DNA of 64,000 nucleotides from Anaerolineae bacterium (GTDB taxonomy: Bacteria > Chloroflexota > Anaerolineae > Anaerolineales > Villigracilaceae). Both the position numbers and the translations under genes were made by a program. Positions 16,763 to 25,799 of the stretch are shown here, piece after piece. Under the pieces are notes generated by a model. It did not search any database. It had not been told where the DNA came from and was given only the letters and a program-made list of their open reading frames with translations. The first letter of the stretch is position 1; each line of letters starts with the position of its first letter. Location: contig JABGOQ010000166.1 of NCBI GenBank assembly GCA_018645405.1, positions 34,927 to 98,926 of the forward strand, read 5' to 3'.

Positions 16763-17515
16763 CTACCCGACCCGTTCGGCCTCTTTGCCATAGATTTCGC
16801 GGAATTTTTCATCGTCAATTTCAGCCGGAGGACCGTCGAACATTAATTTACCATCGTTGAGAGCGATGGCACGATCAGCGTACTTATGCACCAAGTCAAG
16901 AAAGTGGAGACTACATAAAATCGTTACGCCTTGTTCCTTATTGATTTTTTCAAGATGCTGCATGATGGAATGAGCCAAGACGGGGTCAAGGCTGGCAACG
17001 GGCTCATCTGCTAGAATAATGGCTGGATTCTGCATCATTGCACGAGCGATACCGACGCGCTGTTGCTGGCCTCCGCTTAATTCATCAGCGCGCTGATGCG
17101 CTTTCTCGGCGATACCTACTCGTTCCAATTCCTTGTGGGCGTTGTCAATATCGCTTTGGGGAAATTTGTTGAAGAAGCTCATCGCGGGGTTCACGTATCC
17201 CAAGCGCCCAGAGAGGACATTGGTCAGCACCGAGGAGCGATTCACGAGGTTGAAGTGTTGGAAAACCATGCCAATCTTACGGCGGATGGTGAGTAACTCA
17301 TCGTCGGAGGCTTTTGTGACGTTGATGTCGTTCCAGATAATATCCCCTGCTGTTGGTTCAATCAGACGATTGATACAGCGTAGCAAGGTAGATTTTCCTG
17401 AGCCGCTTAGCCCGATGACCGCAAGAAATTCACCTTGTGGAATGTTGAAACTCACATCATCCAGAGCTAAGGGACCACCCTCATATTTCTTTGAAAGATT
17501 TTTGATTTCTAGCAT
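16763..17515 (-). CDS. phnC: Phosphonate-type ABC importer ATPase
   Basis: This 250-residue ATPase has Walker [19 protein letters not shown]-loop MVFQHFNLV, signature [16 protein letters not shown], Walker [14 protein letters not shown] and the switch His in [10 protein letters not shown]. The segment [18 protein letters not shown] is typical of PhnC, separating it from other polar-solute ATPases. It ends seven bases before phnE. It powers import together with PhnD and PhnE. Confidence 0.92.
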   Translation of the reverse strand: MLEIKNLSKKYEGGPLALDDVSFNIPQGEFLAVIGLSGSGKSTLLRCINRLIEPTAGDIIWNDINVTKASDDELLTIRRKIGMVFQHFNLVNRSSVLTNVLSGRLGYVNPAMSFFNKFPQSDIDNAHKELERVGIAEKAHQRADELSGGQQQRVGIARAMMQNPAIILADEPVASLDPVLAHSIMQHLEKINKEQGVTILCSLHFLDLVHKYADRAIALNDGKLMFDGPPAEIDDEKFREIYGKEAERVG

Positions 17516-17551
17516 AGGTTTATTCCGTTTGTGATTTTAGTGTCTAAAAAT

Positions 17552-17581
17552 ACAGCCCCAGACTATTTTGTCTGGGGCTGT
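17552..17581 (-). terminator. Attenuating stem-loop between phnD and phnC
   Basis: ACAGCCCCAGAC (17552-17563) pairs perfectly with GTCTGGGGCTGT (17570-17581) with a six-base loop. On the - strand it is followed by a T-run. It sits after the binding-protein gene and before the ATPase gene, so partial termination would give more PhnD than PhnCE. Confidence 0.85.
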
Positions 17582-17602
17582 AAAGGTGTTCAGATTTGGA
17601 GA

Positions 17603-18703
17603 TTACTCGCCAAGGTTCTCGAGAGTGATGCCCTGAGCTTCCATAAGCAATCGAACGCCATCAAAGTTTTCGTCAAAGATGGGACCAACAGCGGTCCAGT
17701 CGTAGAAGCTCTCATTACAAAGAGTTTCTGCACAAGCGTCGGAGGCAACATAAGCTGTTACTGCTTCGATGATAACAGTTTGCAAGTCTGCGTCGAAATC
17801 AGGTGAGAAGGACATGGTGTCATTGGGAATCTCGCCTGAGAGGGTCAGGATGCGGACTTTCTGGACAACGTCAGGAGCCTCTTCGCGGATGGCAGCGCGA
17901 GCATCAAGCACGCGATATTCACCACAGTAGAGTTTGTCGTCTTCATTTACAGCACAGTCAGGAATGAACTCATCAGGAATATCAGGAGCGTCGCCCATTG
18001 CCCAATTGCCTTCGGGGAGAAGGGGAGCACTGAAATAAGCAGTTGCAACATCAGCTTCGCCATTGTAGACGGCTTTCACAGCTTGTGGGTGACCACCAGC
18101 TTCAACGGTGTTGCCAACGGTGATGCCGAGGTCAGCAAACATAGCAGAGGGATACAAGAAGCCTGAAGTGGAGCCAGCATCAGGATATGCCCAAGTGGCG
18201 CCTTCGAGGTCTTCAAGGGTTTGGAAATCACTGTCACGAGCAACAAGGAACTCTGCCCAATAAACATTCCAGCCATAGCGTTCAGAAGCTAAAGCAGGTT
18301 GTACACCGCAGAGTTGGTTAGCAAGTGCGTAACCCATAGCTGGGATGAAACCAATGGTGTCTTCGGGGGAAGCGCACATTGCTTCAATTGTCGCGGCGTA
18401 AGAAGTGGGGACGCTGGCTTCAAAGTAAAGGCCAGTGGCTTCATTCAACGCGGTTTCAATCAAGTCGCCACCAGCGATCATGAAATCAACATCAACGGAA
18501 GGAACGAAAAGAACCTGAATTGGGTGTTCTTCTGAGCCGATTGCAGGGGGGGCTTCTGTGGGTTCAGGTGGTGGTGGTTCTTCTGTTGGAGGGGGAGCTT
18601 CTGGTTCGGGAGCAGGTTCAGGGGTTGCTGCGGGGGTGCAAGCAGCCAACACCAATGCACCTACAACCAAGAGGGCAAAGAGTACGTATGAAACTTTCTT
18701 CAT
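17603..18703 (-). CDS. phnD: Phosphonate/phosphite-type substrate-binding lipoprotein
   Basis: This 366-residue lipoprotein has signal MKKVSYVLFALLVVGA, lipobox LAAC, then a Pro/Glu-rich spacer up to about residue 55. The PhnD/PBP2 fold follows (IQVLFVPSVDVDFMIAGG, VPTSYAATIEAMCASPED, IGFIPAMGYALANQ, TWAYPDAGSTSGFLYPSAMF). The S-T-S-G segment and the YNGEADVATAYF region match the phosphonate/phosphite-binding family. The mature part carries several Cys that could form disulfides. It is first in the phnDCE operon. Confidence 0.9.
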   Translation of the reverse strand: MKKVSYVLFALLVVGALVLAACTPAATPEPAPEPEAPPPTEEPPPPEPTEAPPAIGSEEHPIQVLFVPSVDVDFMIAGGDLIETALNEATGLYFEASVPTSYAATIEAMCASPEDTIGFIPAMGYALANQLCGVQPALASERYGWNVYWAEFLVARDSDFQTLEDLEGATWAYPDAGSTSGFLYPSAMFADLGITVGNTVEAGGHPQAVKAVYNGEADVATAYFSAPLLPEGNWAMGDAPDIPDEFIPDCAVNEDDKLYCGEYRVLDARAAIREEAPDVVQKVRILTLSGEIPNDTMSFSPDFDADLQTVIIEAVTAYVASDACAETLCNESFYDWTAVGPIFDENFDGVRLLMEAQGITLENLGE

Positions 18704-18790
18704 TTTTTTCTCCTTTTAAGAAAAGTGAGTTAACGGTTGACTTTTCAACCTTTCAATTTTGATAATAACCTGAAATAATAGAGAAATCAA

Positions 18791-18818
18791 GTGACATCTG
18801 TTTAGGAAATGCTATAAT
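18791..18818 (+). promoter_or_regulatory. Sigma-70-type promoter of the DUF4230 gene
   Basis: GTGACA (18791-18796), 16 bases, TATAAT (18813-18818). This would start transcription near 18825, about 88 bases before the ATG at 18913. The stretch 18704-18790 is the upstream region of phnD on the other strand; no clear - strand promoter was found there. Confidence 0.65.
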
Positions 18819-18912
18819 CCATCTTATATGATACTTATATGGTTGAAGTACACTAAAATTAAGTATACGATCTTATATAACCTGTTGTTTTCCATAACCT
18901 AAGGACAAAAAA

Positions 18913-19575
18913 ATGAAAAAAAATCTGGTTCCAATCCTTCTTCTTCTCATCGTTGCCATAGGCGCGTATTTTGTTGTCCAATCAGTGCAAGAGGGCGCAG
19001 CACAAGCTCAACAAGCATTGCAGCCAATCACCCAAGCCAATAGCGCAATGCAAACACAAGTTGCAGATTTGCTCCATCCCACGCCTACCATTATTCCCGA
19101 CCCTGTCACGATCATTCACGATGTGCGCTCTCTGGCACGGCTGGAGACCATCCAATATTCTGTAGAAAAAGTTATCACCGCAGAAATTGGTCAGGGGACA
19201 TTTGATTTTCTTTTTGGTGACCGTCTACTTTTTGTTGCGCATGGAATTGTGATTGCAGGGATTGATATGGAAAAGCTTGCTCCCGAAAATATGCAACTAG
19301 AAAACGGCGCGCTCTATGTTACCCTTCCCCCCGCCGAAGTCTTTATTGCCACGCTTGATAATGAGAAATCCTATGTATATGACCGTGACACGGGCGCACT
19401 CACGCACGGTGATACAAATCTTGAAACCACAGCTCGCCAGGCAGCTGAGCAGGAAATTTACAAAGCAGCTATGGAAGATGGTATTTTAGATATTGCTCAA
19501 CAAAATGCCGAAAATTATTTGGAGAAATTTTTTGATGCCCTAGGCTACGACAACGTAATTTTTCTTGCCCCATAA
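18913..19575 (+). CDS. DUF4230 membrane-anchored protein
   Basis: This 220-residue protein has an N-terminal signal anchor (NLVPILLLLIVAIGAYFVV), a helical linker rich in Gln/Ala, then the DUF4230 domain from about residue 65. Matching segments are VTIIHDVRSLARLETIQYSV, LLFVAHGIVIAGIDMEKL and YVTLPPAEVFIATLDNEKSY. The domain is widespread and of unknown function, and should lie outside the membrane. The C-terminal half is amphipathic helix (TARQAAEQEIYKAAMEDGIL). The gene is monocistronic, with its own promoter and terminator. Confidence 0.85.
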   Translation: MKKNLVPILLLLIVAIGAYFVVQSVQEGAAQAQQALQPITQANSAMQTQVADLLHPTPTIIPDPVTIIHDVRSLARLETIQYSVEKVITAEIGQGTFDFLFGDRLLFVAHGIVIAGIDMEKLAPENMQLENGALYVTLPPAEVFIATLDNEKSYVYDRDTGALTHGDTNLETTARQAAEQEIYKAAMEDGILDIAQQNAENYLEKFFDALGYDNVIFLAP

Positions 19576-19579
19576 ACCA

Positions 19580-19613
19580 AACTAGAAAAGTCTCTAAGAC
19601 TTTTCTAGTTTTT
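19580..19613 (+). terminator. Rho-independent terminator
   Basis: AACTAGAAAAGTC (19580-19592) pairs with GACTTTTCTAGTT (19598-19610), followed by T. It serves the + strand gene and overlaps the end of the converging - gene. Confidence 0.88.
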
Positions 19614-20427
19614 AAATACGCTCAGTCCAATCTGGATGAGCGTATTTTTGTTGGATTAATTCACTTGCTCGGCTTCGTTCAGATTCTGACAGATCTTTGG
19701 GCATCAGCCTGATCCCCAACACCGATTCAAACGCGCGTGAGAAAGACTTGCTTGCCGCATCCCAAGCAATTTCTCGTCCCAAAGCAGATTCCAGGGTGGA
19801 GGCGCGTGCCAATAATTTTTCGGTGGCAATTTGACGAGATGCATCATCTGGGAAAGATAATGCATCGGTAACGCGCGCCAAATTCCCCGTCAAAGGAAGG
19901 GAACCGTGTTGAAGCACGCCGCCTTTTTGCCGCGCTTGTGCGCTCCCGATCAACTTTTTCCCATTTACAGTGATCTCATAAGCCGATGGTGTTTCAAAGC
20001 AGACAGGATTCGTGCGAGTGCTTTGTTCCGCTTTTTCTTTATTCATTGCAACATCAGCTCCCAGAGATTTGAGTGCGGCGAGTAAGCCTTGTGCAAGATG
20101 ACGGTAGCTATCCAGGATAGAGCCGTTGACATGAAGATTATCATTTGGTGCAATAATTGAATATGTTAGTTCATCTGTATGCAAAATAGCCCGCCCGCCC
20201 GTCATGCGACGGACAACATCCCAGCCATTTGTTTTGAGGGCGTTCTTGTTCACATCAGAGAAAGGTTGAGAACGTCCCAGAGAAAGACAGGGAGGTTCCC
20301 AGCTATATAAGCGCAGGGTTGGGATGGCATCATCGCGTGCAACATGCTCAAGGATAGATTCGTCCACAGCCATATTCCATGCGCCGGAAGCTAGAGGAGA
20401 GATGTATAAACGCCAGGCTTCTTTCAT
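19612..20427 (-). CDS. lipM: Octanoyl-[carrier protein] transferase, LipM-type
   Basis: This 271-residue protein belongs to the biotin/lipoate A/B protein ligase superfamily. It has LRLYSWEPPCLSLGRSQP, the RRMTGGRAILH lipoyl-binding motif (about residue 73) and GKKLIGSAQARQKGGVLQHG. The Cys in NPVCFETPSAYEI sits where LipM has its acyl-thioester nucleophile, which points to octanoyl transfer from ACP rather than ATP-dependent lipoate ligation. It would start lipoate synthesis on GcvH or 2-oxoacid dehydrogenase E2. No lipoate synthase lies nearby. It begins four bases after the upstream aldolase-family gene. Confidence 0.85.
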   Translation of the reverse strand: MKEAWRLYISPLASGAWNMAVDESILEHVARDDAIPTLRLYSWEPPCLSLGRSQPFSDVNKNALKTNGWDVVRRMTGGRAILHTDELTYSIIAPNDNLHVNGSILDSYRHLAQGLLAALKSLGADVAMNKEKAEQSTRTNPVCFETPSAYEITVNGKKLIGSAQARQKGGVLQHGSLPLTGNLARVTDALSFPDDASRQIATEKLLARASTLESALGREIAWDAASKSFSRAFESVLGIRLMPKDLSESERSRASELIQQKYAHPDWTERI

Positions 20428-20431
20428 CTTA

Positions 20432-21346
20432 TTATTCTTTCAACAGAGGGGTGAGTTCAGCGACTGCCGCATCTACAAGAGCAGAAGGTGTTGGGAGCAG
20501 AGGCGGGCGTAAATCCCATTTAGGGAAGTTGTGCAGGCGTGCGGCAAGGGCTTTTAGAATGGAGGGGAAAGGCATATATTTCTCTAGTATCTCACGAATG
20601 ATGGTGATTTTCTCTTGAATAACTGTGCCATCTTGATCGGCAATGAGTGTATCCCATAGCAGGCGTAGCTCGGGTGAGATCAAGTTTGCCGGCGCAGTGA
20701 TGCAGCCTTGTGCGTGATTTTTCATTGCATGTGAGAGATATGAATCAGTTCCTGTCAGAACGAGCAGATCGTTTCCAAAACGTGCGCCGAGGGCTTCGGC
20801 GTGAGCAAGATCATGCGATGAATCTTTGATTCCTGCAAATTTGATAGGATGAGCATCTTTTAGATGCGCGAGCAAATCAAGTGAGAGCGGCACGCCAGAA
20901 ACGCCAGGAATATGGTATCCAATTAAATATTTGCCATCTGGCACAGAGTGTCGAATGAGAAGGTCGTACCATTGGAAAAGCCCCTCTTCGCTGGCATTGC
21001 GAAAGTAGAAGGGAGGCAATACGACCACCCCCTCGAAATCTGCGGCGAAGGCGGCTTTGTTGAGTTCAATACTTTCTTGCAGGCTGGGAGTCCCCGTCCC
21101 GGCGAGGAGACGAAAATGGGGGTATTCTTGGCGAGTTGCACCAGCGGCTTTGAATAAGGCGATGCGCTCAGCTGGAGAGAAAGATGTTCCCTCTCCAGTT
21201 GTGCCAAGAAGTAGTGCTCCGTGACAATTTCTTTTTGCCAGAAAGCGTAAATAAATGGAAGCAAGCTCAAGGTCAGGGGCGTATTGGTCGCCCTTAATTG
21301 GGGTGATAGATGCGGCGTAAACGCCAGCTAGGGGGTGAAGTGTCAT
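20432..21346 (-). CDS. Dihydrodipicolinate synthase / N-acetylneuraminate lyase family aldolase
   Basis: This 304-residue class I aldolase has a TIM barrel. Landmarks are LLLGTTGEGTSFSPAERI (the G-T-T-G-E-G loop, about residue 48), the Tyr in YLIGYHIPGVSG and the Schiff-base Lys in KFAGIKDSSHD. In true DapA the Tyr is followed by NxP; here it is YHIP. There are no other lysine genes nearby, so the substrate is open: pyruvate plus an aldehyde or a 2-keto-3-deoxy sugar acid. It is the first gene of a two-gene unit with lipM. Confidence 0.85.
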   Translation of the reverse strand: MTLHPLAGVYAASITPIKGDQYAPDLELASIYLRFLAKRNCHGALLLGTTGEGTSFSPAERIALFKAAGATRQEYPHFRLLAGTGTPSLQESIELNKAAFAADFEGVVVLPPFYFRNASEEGLFQWYDLLIRHSVPDGKYLIGYHIPGVSGVPLSLDLLAHLKDAHPIKFAGIKDSSHDLAHAEALGARFGNDLLVLTGTDSYLSHAMKNHAQGCITAPANLISPELRLLWDTLIADQDGTVIQEKITIIREILEKYMPFPSILKALAARLHNFPKWDLRPPLLPTPSALVDAAVAELTPLLKE

Positions 21347-21417
21347 ATTTTAAAAATCCTTTTTTTGAATTTTGCATTAAAACAGACAAAACTGCAAGGG
21401 TCATCCTTTTTGGGGAG

Positions 21418-21446
21418 TTGCAAATCCAGTCAGGGCACACTATAAT
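21418..21446 (+). promoter_or_regulatory. Sigma-70 promoter of the kinase/phosphatase cluster
   Basis: TTGCAA (21418-21423), exactly 17 bases, perfect TATAAT (21441-21446). Transcription would begin about 21453. The leader is about 50 bases long and contains ATG at 21459 opening an 11-codon frame that stops at 21491. Confidence 0.78.
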
Positions 21447-21501
21447 CAGAAAATTATTATGCGCCTAAGAGATTATCTGGCATTTAAATAAGTGAGGAAA
21501 C

Positions 21502-23400
21502 CTGGATACTCGAAAAGTTACACGTTCTATCGCTGGTTCTGCAGACGAAAACGATGCTCGACCTGCACACCAGCAATTACAGCCGGGTGTTACGCTTTCT
21601 GAACGTTATCTGATTCAGGAAATTATTGGCATTGGTGGGATGGGGTCTGTTTATCGCGCCCGTGATTTGCATTTCCCAAATGTAGTTAAACTTGTTGCCG
21701 TTAAGGAAATGGTTAATCTTGCTCCTGATCCGCAATTACGGAAGACGGTTGTTGAAAATTTTGAGCGTGAAGCGAATATTTTGGCAACACTCACTCATCC
21801 TTCTATCCCTAGTATTTTTGATTATTTTTCTGGTGAAGATCGTTCTTATTTGGTATTGGAATATATTAATGGTAAGGATCTTGAAGCTGTAATTAGAGAC
21901 ACAGAGGGTTTTCTTTCTCCTGCGCAAGTGATTGCTTGGGGAATTGAGTTATGTGATGTTGTGAGCTTTTTGCATAATCATAAGCCTGATAAGATTATCT
22001 TTAGAGATATGAAACCATCTAATGTGATGATTGATAATCGTGGGCATGTAATGTTGGTTGATTTTGGGATTGCGAAGCAATTTCAAACAGGACAAAAGGG
22101 AACCATGATTGGCACAGAGGGGTATTCTCCACCTGAGCAATATCGTGGTGAGGCAACTCATCTTGCTGATATTTATGCATTAGGAGCTACTCTTCATCAT
22201 TTGCTCACAAAAAGAGACCCGCGTTTAGAGCCGCCCTTTTCCTTTGATGAGCGTCCAATTACTGGTATCAACCAGGATATTTCATCTGAAGTTGAAGCAG
22301 TGGTTTCAAGAGCTCTTGAATACGAGCCTAAAGATCGTTTTCCAACTATTGATGATATGAAAGAGGCTTTGATGGCAGCCGCTCGCCAAACTGGGTTGCT
22401 CTCAAGAATGCCTTCTAGTGCTGCGCCGACCATCCAGACAGATGGGATCAAACCTCTCTGGAAATTTAAATGCGAAGATGAAATTCGTGGTACACCAGCT
22501 CTTTTTGACAATACGGTTTTTATTGGTTGTTACGATAATAACCTTTATGCGATTAATGCTGCCGATGGTGAATTTAAGTGGAAATACCCCACAGATGGGG
22601 GGGTTGTCTCTAGGCCCGCGATTGCAGATGGAAATGTTTTTTTTGGATCAGAAGATCAACGTTTGCATGTGATTAGCGCGCGCGCAGGCACAATCGCTTG
22701 GTCGCATTACGCTGAGGGCCCCGTTCGTTCTTCACCGCGTATTGCTGAAGGTCATGTTTTTATCGGCTCAGATGATGGATGCCTTCATGCTGTCAACAGT
22801 ACGACAGGTCGTTCAGTCTGGACCTTTTCCGCTGCCGCGCCTATTCGTTCAACGCCTTTTGTGGCGCATGATTTTATCTATGTTGGCTCTGAAAATGGAG
22901 AATTTTATTGCGTGGATTTCAAAGGGTCTGTCAAATGGCAATTTAGAGCCAAACGTGGTATCACATCTTCGCCATTGGTTACAGAGCACGCTGTTTATTT
23001 CTCTTCACTGGACGGACATTTATACTCATTGGATCCAAAAAGCGGTTGGGTGCTCTGGAAATTCCGCCTAGGGAAAGGGTCTATCTCATCACCAGTTATC
23101 TTGGATGATCTAATCTTTACTGGCGCAGCAGATGGATATATCTATGCAATTGATTTGAAAACGTCCAAAGAAGCTTGGCGTTTTCGTACAGAGCATCAAG
23201 TTACTGGATCGCCCATTATCTACAGAGACGCATTATATTGTGCTTCTTTTGATAGTCACCTATATTGTTTGGATGCCAAAACTGGTCAGTTGCGTTGGAA
23301 ATTTGCAACCGAAGGACCAATTACAGGGTCTCCATTGGTCTATGATGATATTGTCTACATTGGATCTACAGATCATCAAATTTATGCACTTCTAGCCTAA
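21502..23400 (+). CDS. Ser/Thr protein kinase with eight-repeat PQQ-like propeller
   Basis: The kinase fold begins upstream of the first ATG (21640): the frame reads GVTLSERYLIQEIIGIGG before it. The upstream in-frame stop is TGA at 21493, and no ATG, GTG or TTG lies between. CTG 21502, six bases after GAGG, is the likeliest start (632 residues). Kinase motifs are the Lys in VAVKEM, catalytic loop FRDMKPSNVMID, DFG in LVDFGIA and activation segment GTEGYSPPEQYRG. Residues from about 310 form eight repeats of the type W-F...SPxxxxxxxYxGSxDxxLYAxxxxTG, a pyrroloquinoline-quinone-like propeller. No membrane helix is visible, so it is cytoplasmic. The propeller probably recruits partners or substrates. 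Confidence 0.9.
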   Translation: MDTRKVTRSIAGSADENDARPAHQQLQPGVTLSERYLIQEIIGIGGMGSVYRARDLHFPNVVKLVAVKEMVNLAPDPQLRKTVVENFEREANILATLTHPSIPSIFDYFSGEDRSYLVLEYINGKDLEAVIRDTEGFLSPAQVIAWGIELCDVVSFLHNHKPDKIIFRDMKPSNVMIDNRGHVMLVDFGIAKQFQTGQKGTMIGTEGYSPPEQYRGEATHLADIYALGATLHHLLTKRDPRLEPPFSFDERPITGINQDISSEVEAVVSRALEYEPKDRFPTIDDMKEALMAAARQTGLLSRMPSSAAPTIQTDGIKPLWKFKCEDEIRGTPALFDNTVFIGCYDNNLYAINAADGEFKWKYPTDGGVVSRPAIADGNVFFGSEDQRLHVISARAGTIAWSHYAEGPVRSSPRIAEGHVFIGSDDGCLHAVNSTTGRSVWTFSAAAPIRSTPFVAHDFIYVGSENGEFYCVDFKGSVKWQFRAKRGITSSPLVTEHAVYFSSLDGHLYSLDPKSGWVLWKFRLGKGSISSPVILDDLIFTGAADGYIYAIDLKTSKEAWRFRTEHQVTGSPIIYRDALYCASFDSHLYCLDAKTGQLRWKFATEGPITGSPLVYDDIVYIGSTDHQIYALLA

Positions 23401-23415
23401 GAAGAGGAGCTTTTT

Positions 23416-24321
23416 GTGTTCGATTTTTTAAAAAAACTATTTTCAAAAGAACCTGAGGATACCCTCCTTGCGGATGCACCTGAGACAATTCCTCTTTCAC
23501 CAGAACAGGTGGAAGATATTGTGGCAAATCAGGCGATGCAATATGAATTACAGCATTTAGTGGCTGCAAGCGGGCAATCTGTTGGAAAACAGCGTGAGCT
23601 TAACGAAGATAGCCTCATGTCTATTTCGACTACCATAGCAGGAAATGCAGGGAATACCCCCTTTGGATTGTATATCGTTGCTGACGGCATGGGAGGTCAC
23701 CAATATGGGGAAATTGCCAGTAATACTGCAATACGGACGTTTGGTGGGCATATCATGCGGAAGTTCCACCCTTACCTTTTTACCTTACCCACAGTACCTC
23801 TGGACGAATCGCTCCAGGATTTGATGCTTGAGGGCGTTTCCCAAGCGCAGGAGGCCATTCAACGTGATGCCCCCGGTAGCGGCACCACGCTTACAGCAGC
23901 ACTTGTTTTAGGGGAACAGGTTTCCATTGCGCATGTTGGTGATAGTCGTGCCTATGCTGTATATCCAGACGGGCGTTTTGATTTGATTACCCGTGACCAT
24001 TCCCTTGTCGGTCGCCTTGAAGAATTGGGGCAAATCACTGCAGAAGAAGCAGAAACTCATCCCCAAAAAAATGTTTTATACCGCGCTTTGGGGCAAGGTG
24101 AAATTCTTGAACCAGATATTTTTACTGTTTCCTTCCCGAAAAAAGGAACCTTGCTGATTTGTAGCGATGGTCTTTGGGGTGTTTTGAGCAAAGAAACAAT
24201 GCATCAAGCTATAAGCGATGCGGATACGCTGGAGCGCGCTTGTCAAAACCTTGTCAATGCCGCGAATGCAGCGGGCGGCCCAGATAATATTACTGTTATC
24301 CTTGCGAAAATGATTGGATAG
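23416..24321 (+). CDS. PP2C-family Ser/Thr protein phosphatase
   Basis: This 301-residue phosphatase uses GTG 23416 with GAGGAG six bases upstream. After a 55-residue acidic leader come the PP2C motifs: QRELNEDSLMS, YIVADGMGGHQYGE, SGTTLTAALVLGEQVSIAHV with GDSRAY, LICSDGLWG and GGPDNITVIL. All metal-binding Asp residues are in place. It is 15 bases behind the kinase and should reverse its phosphorylations. Soluble. Confidence 0.94.
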   Translation: MFDFLKKLFSKEPEDTLLADAPETIPLSPEQVEDIVANQAMQYELQHLVAASGQSVGKQRELNEDSLMSISTTIAGNAGNTPFGLYIVADGMGGHQYGEIASNTAIRTFGGHIMRKFHPYLFTLPTVPLDESLQDLMLEGVSQAQEAIQRDAPGSGTTLTAALVLGEQVSIAHVGDSRAYAVYPDGRFDLITRDHSLVGRLEELGQITAEEAETHPQKNVLYRALGQGEILEPDIFTVSFPKKGTLLICSDGLWGVLSKETMHQAISDADTLERACQNLVNAANAAGGPDNITVILAKMIG

Positions 24322-24332
24322 AAGAGGCAATT

Positions 24333-25796
24333 TTGCCAGATTATTACGCTCTTTTAGGCATCTTTAGGGATGCAACGCAGGAGGAAATCAAGCGAGCCTA
24401 TTTCGAGGCGGCGCAGCGTTTGCATCCCGATAAAAATGAAGCACCTGGCGAAACAGAAATTTTCCTGGATGTTCAACAAGCCTATGATGTTTTATCAAAT
24501 ACAGAAATACGTGCCGAATATGATGCTTCATTAGCCCCGGAAGAAGAAGAACAATCGCTGATTCTTCAGCGAGTTTTTCATAGCCGAGAGAGTCTTGTTC
24601 GTATAAATGAAACACAATTGATTTATGCTCTAGTTGAGTGGAAGCCTCGTCAAAACGAGCGAGAAGTGGTTTCACCTCCATTAAATATTTGTCTGGTTCT
24701 AGATAATTCTACATCCATGAAAGGGCAAAATGTTGAAATGGTCAAGGCGGCGGCCATTCACTTAATTCGTAGTTTAAGACAGCAAGATATTCTCAGTGTG
24801 GTTACCTTTAATGATAAAGCAGAGGTTCGAATTCCTGCTTCGTTAAATCTTGATCGCCGAAGAATGGAAACAAAAGTAAGAATGCTCCTTCCTTCTGGTG
24901 GAACAGAGATTTTTCAAGGGTTGCAGGCTGGTGTTGTTGAAGTTCGTAAAAATCTTTCAGATGAACGAGTTAACCACATAATCTTATTAACTGATGGTCA
25001 AACTTATGGGGATGAAGAAGAATGCTTAGTATTGGCTGAAGAAGCTGAAGATATTGGTATTGGGATTAGTGGATTAGGGATTGGCAAAGATTGGAACGAT
25101 GATTTTCTTGATGAGTTAGCTGCTAAAACTGGAAGCAGTAGCCGTTATATTGCAGAGCCACAAGAAATACAGGAGTTTTTAGAAGAAAAATTTGAACAAT
25201 TGGCAAAGGTGTTCGCAGAAAATGTAGAGCTGGAATTTCAAACACCCTCCGCTGTTGATCTAAGCTATATTTTTCGTTTACAACCGAACGCAGCGCATCT
25301 ATCTTCGGAGAAAGAATTACAGCTTGGCGTGATTCTACGAGATCAATCTCTTAGCCTCATACTTGAATTTTCGATAAACCCAGCTGCTGTTTTAGAAGAT
25401 AAAGTAGACTTACTTACGGGTTCCCTTAAATTCGAGATCCCTTCTCAATCATTGGCAGCACAGCCTATGCGTGTGCGCATTTCTCGAAACGTGACGGAGC
25501 AGGCAAGCCTTGAGCCGCCATCGCCAACGCTTGTACACGCTCTTGCCAACCTCAATCTCTATCGGATGCAAGAAACAGCACAAGAAGATGTTGCCTCTGG
25601 TAAATATAATGAAGCCTCACGTCGCTTGCAGCATTTGGCAACTCACCTCCTTTCAAATGGCGAGCGAAGTATGGCAAAAACGGTTTTACTTGAAGCAGAA
25701 AACCTACAGCAGCAGCAAAGCTTCTCTGAAGAAGGTCGTAAAAATATAAAATATGGTACACGGGCATTGCTTCTGCCAGCAGGAAAAGGAAAATAA
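24333..25796 (+). CDS. J-domain / von Willebrand A domain fusion protein
   Basis: This 487-residue protein starts at TTG 24333, preceded by GAAGAGG. Residues 1-65 are a DnaJ J-domain (YYALLGIFRDATQEEIKRAY, HPD in RLHPDKNE, QQAYDVLSN). Residues about 110-300 are a VWA domain with a complete MIDAS DxSxS (CLVLDNSTSMKG), Thr in SGGTEIFQGL and Asp in LLTDGQTYGDEE. The rest is a beta-rich domain and a helical C terminus with GKYNEASRRLQHLATHLL. It likely links an Hsp70 partner or a large assembly to kinase signalling; that is inference. J-VWA fusion is not a standard arrangement that I know by name. Confidence 0.88.
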   Translation: MPDYYALLGIFRDATQEEIKRAYFEAAQRLHPDKNEAPGETEIFLDVQQAYDVLSNTEIRAEYDASLAPEEEEQSLILQRVFHSRESLVRINETQLIYALVEWKPRQNEREVVSPPLNICLVLDNSTSMKGQNVEMVKAAAIHLIRSLRQQDILSVVTFNDKAEVRIPASLNLDRRRMETKVRMLLPSGGTEIFQGLQAGVVEVRKNLSDERVNHIILLTDGQTYGDEEECLVLAEEAEDIGIGISGLGIGKDWNDDFLDELAAKTGSSSRYIAEPQEIQEFLEEKFEQLAKVFAENVELEFQTPSAVDLSYIFRLQPNAAHLSSEKELQLGVILRDQSLSLILEFSINPAAVLEDKVDLLTGSLKFEIPSQSLAAQPMRVRISRNVTEQASLEPPSPTLVHALANLNLYRMQETAQEDVASGKYNEASRRLQHLATHLLSNGERSMAKTVLLEAENLQQQQSFSEEGRKNIKYGTRALLLPAGKGK

Positions 25797-25799
25797 CTC

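Noticed and set aside
21459..21491. Eleven-codon leader frame (MRLRDYLAFK) before the kinase
   Set aside because: It lies within the transcript, but I see no ribosome-binding site or attenuation structure to support a regulatory peptide.
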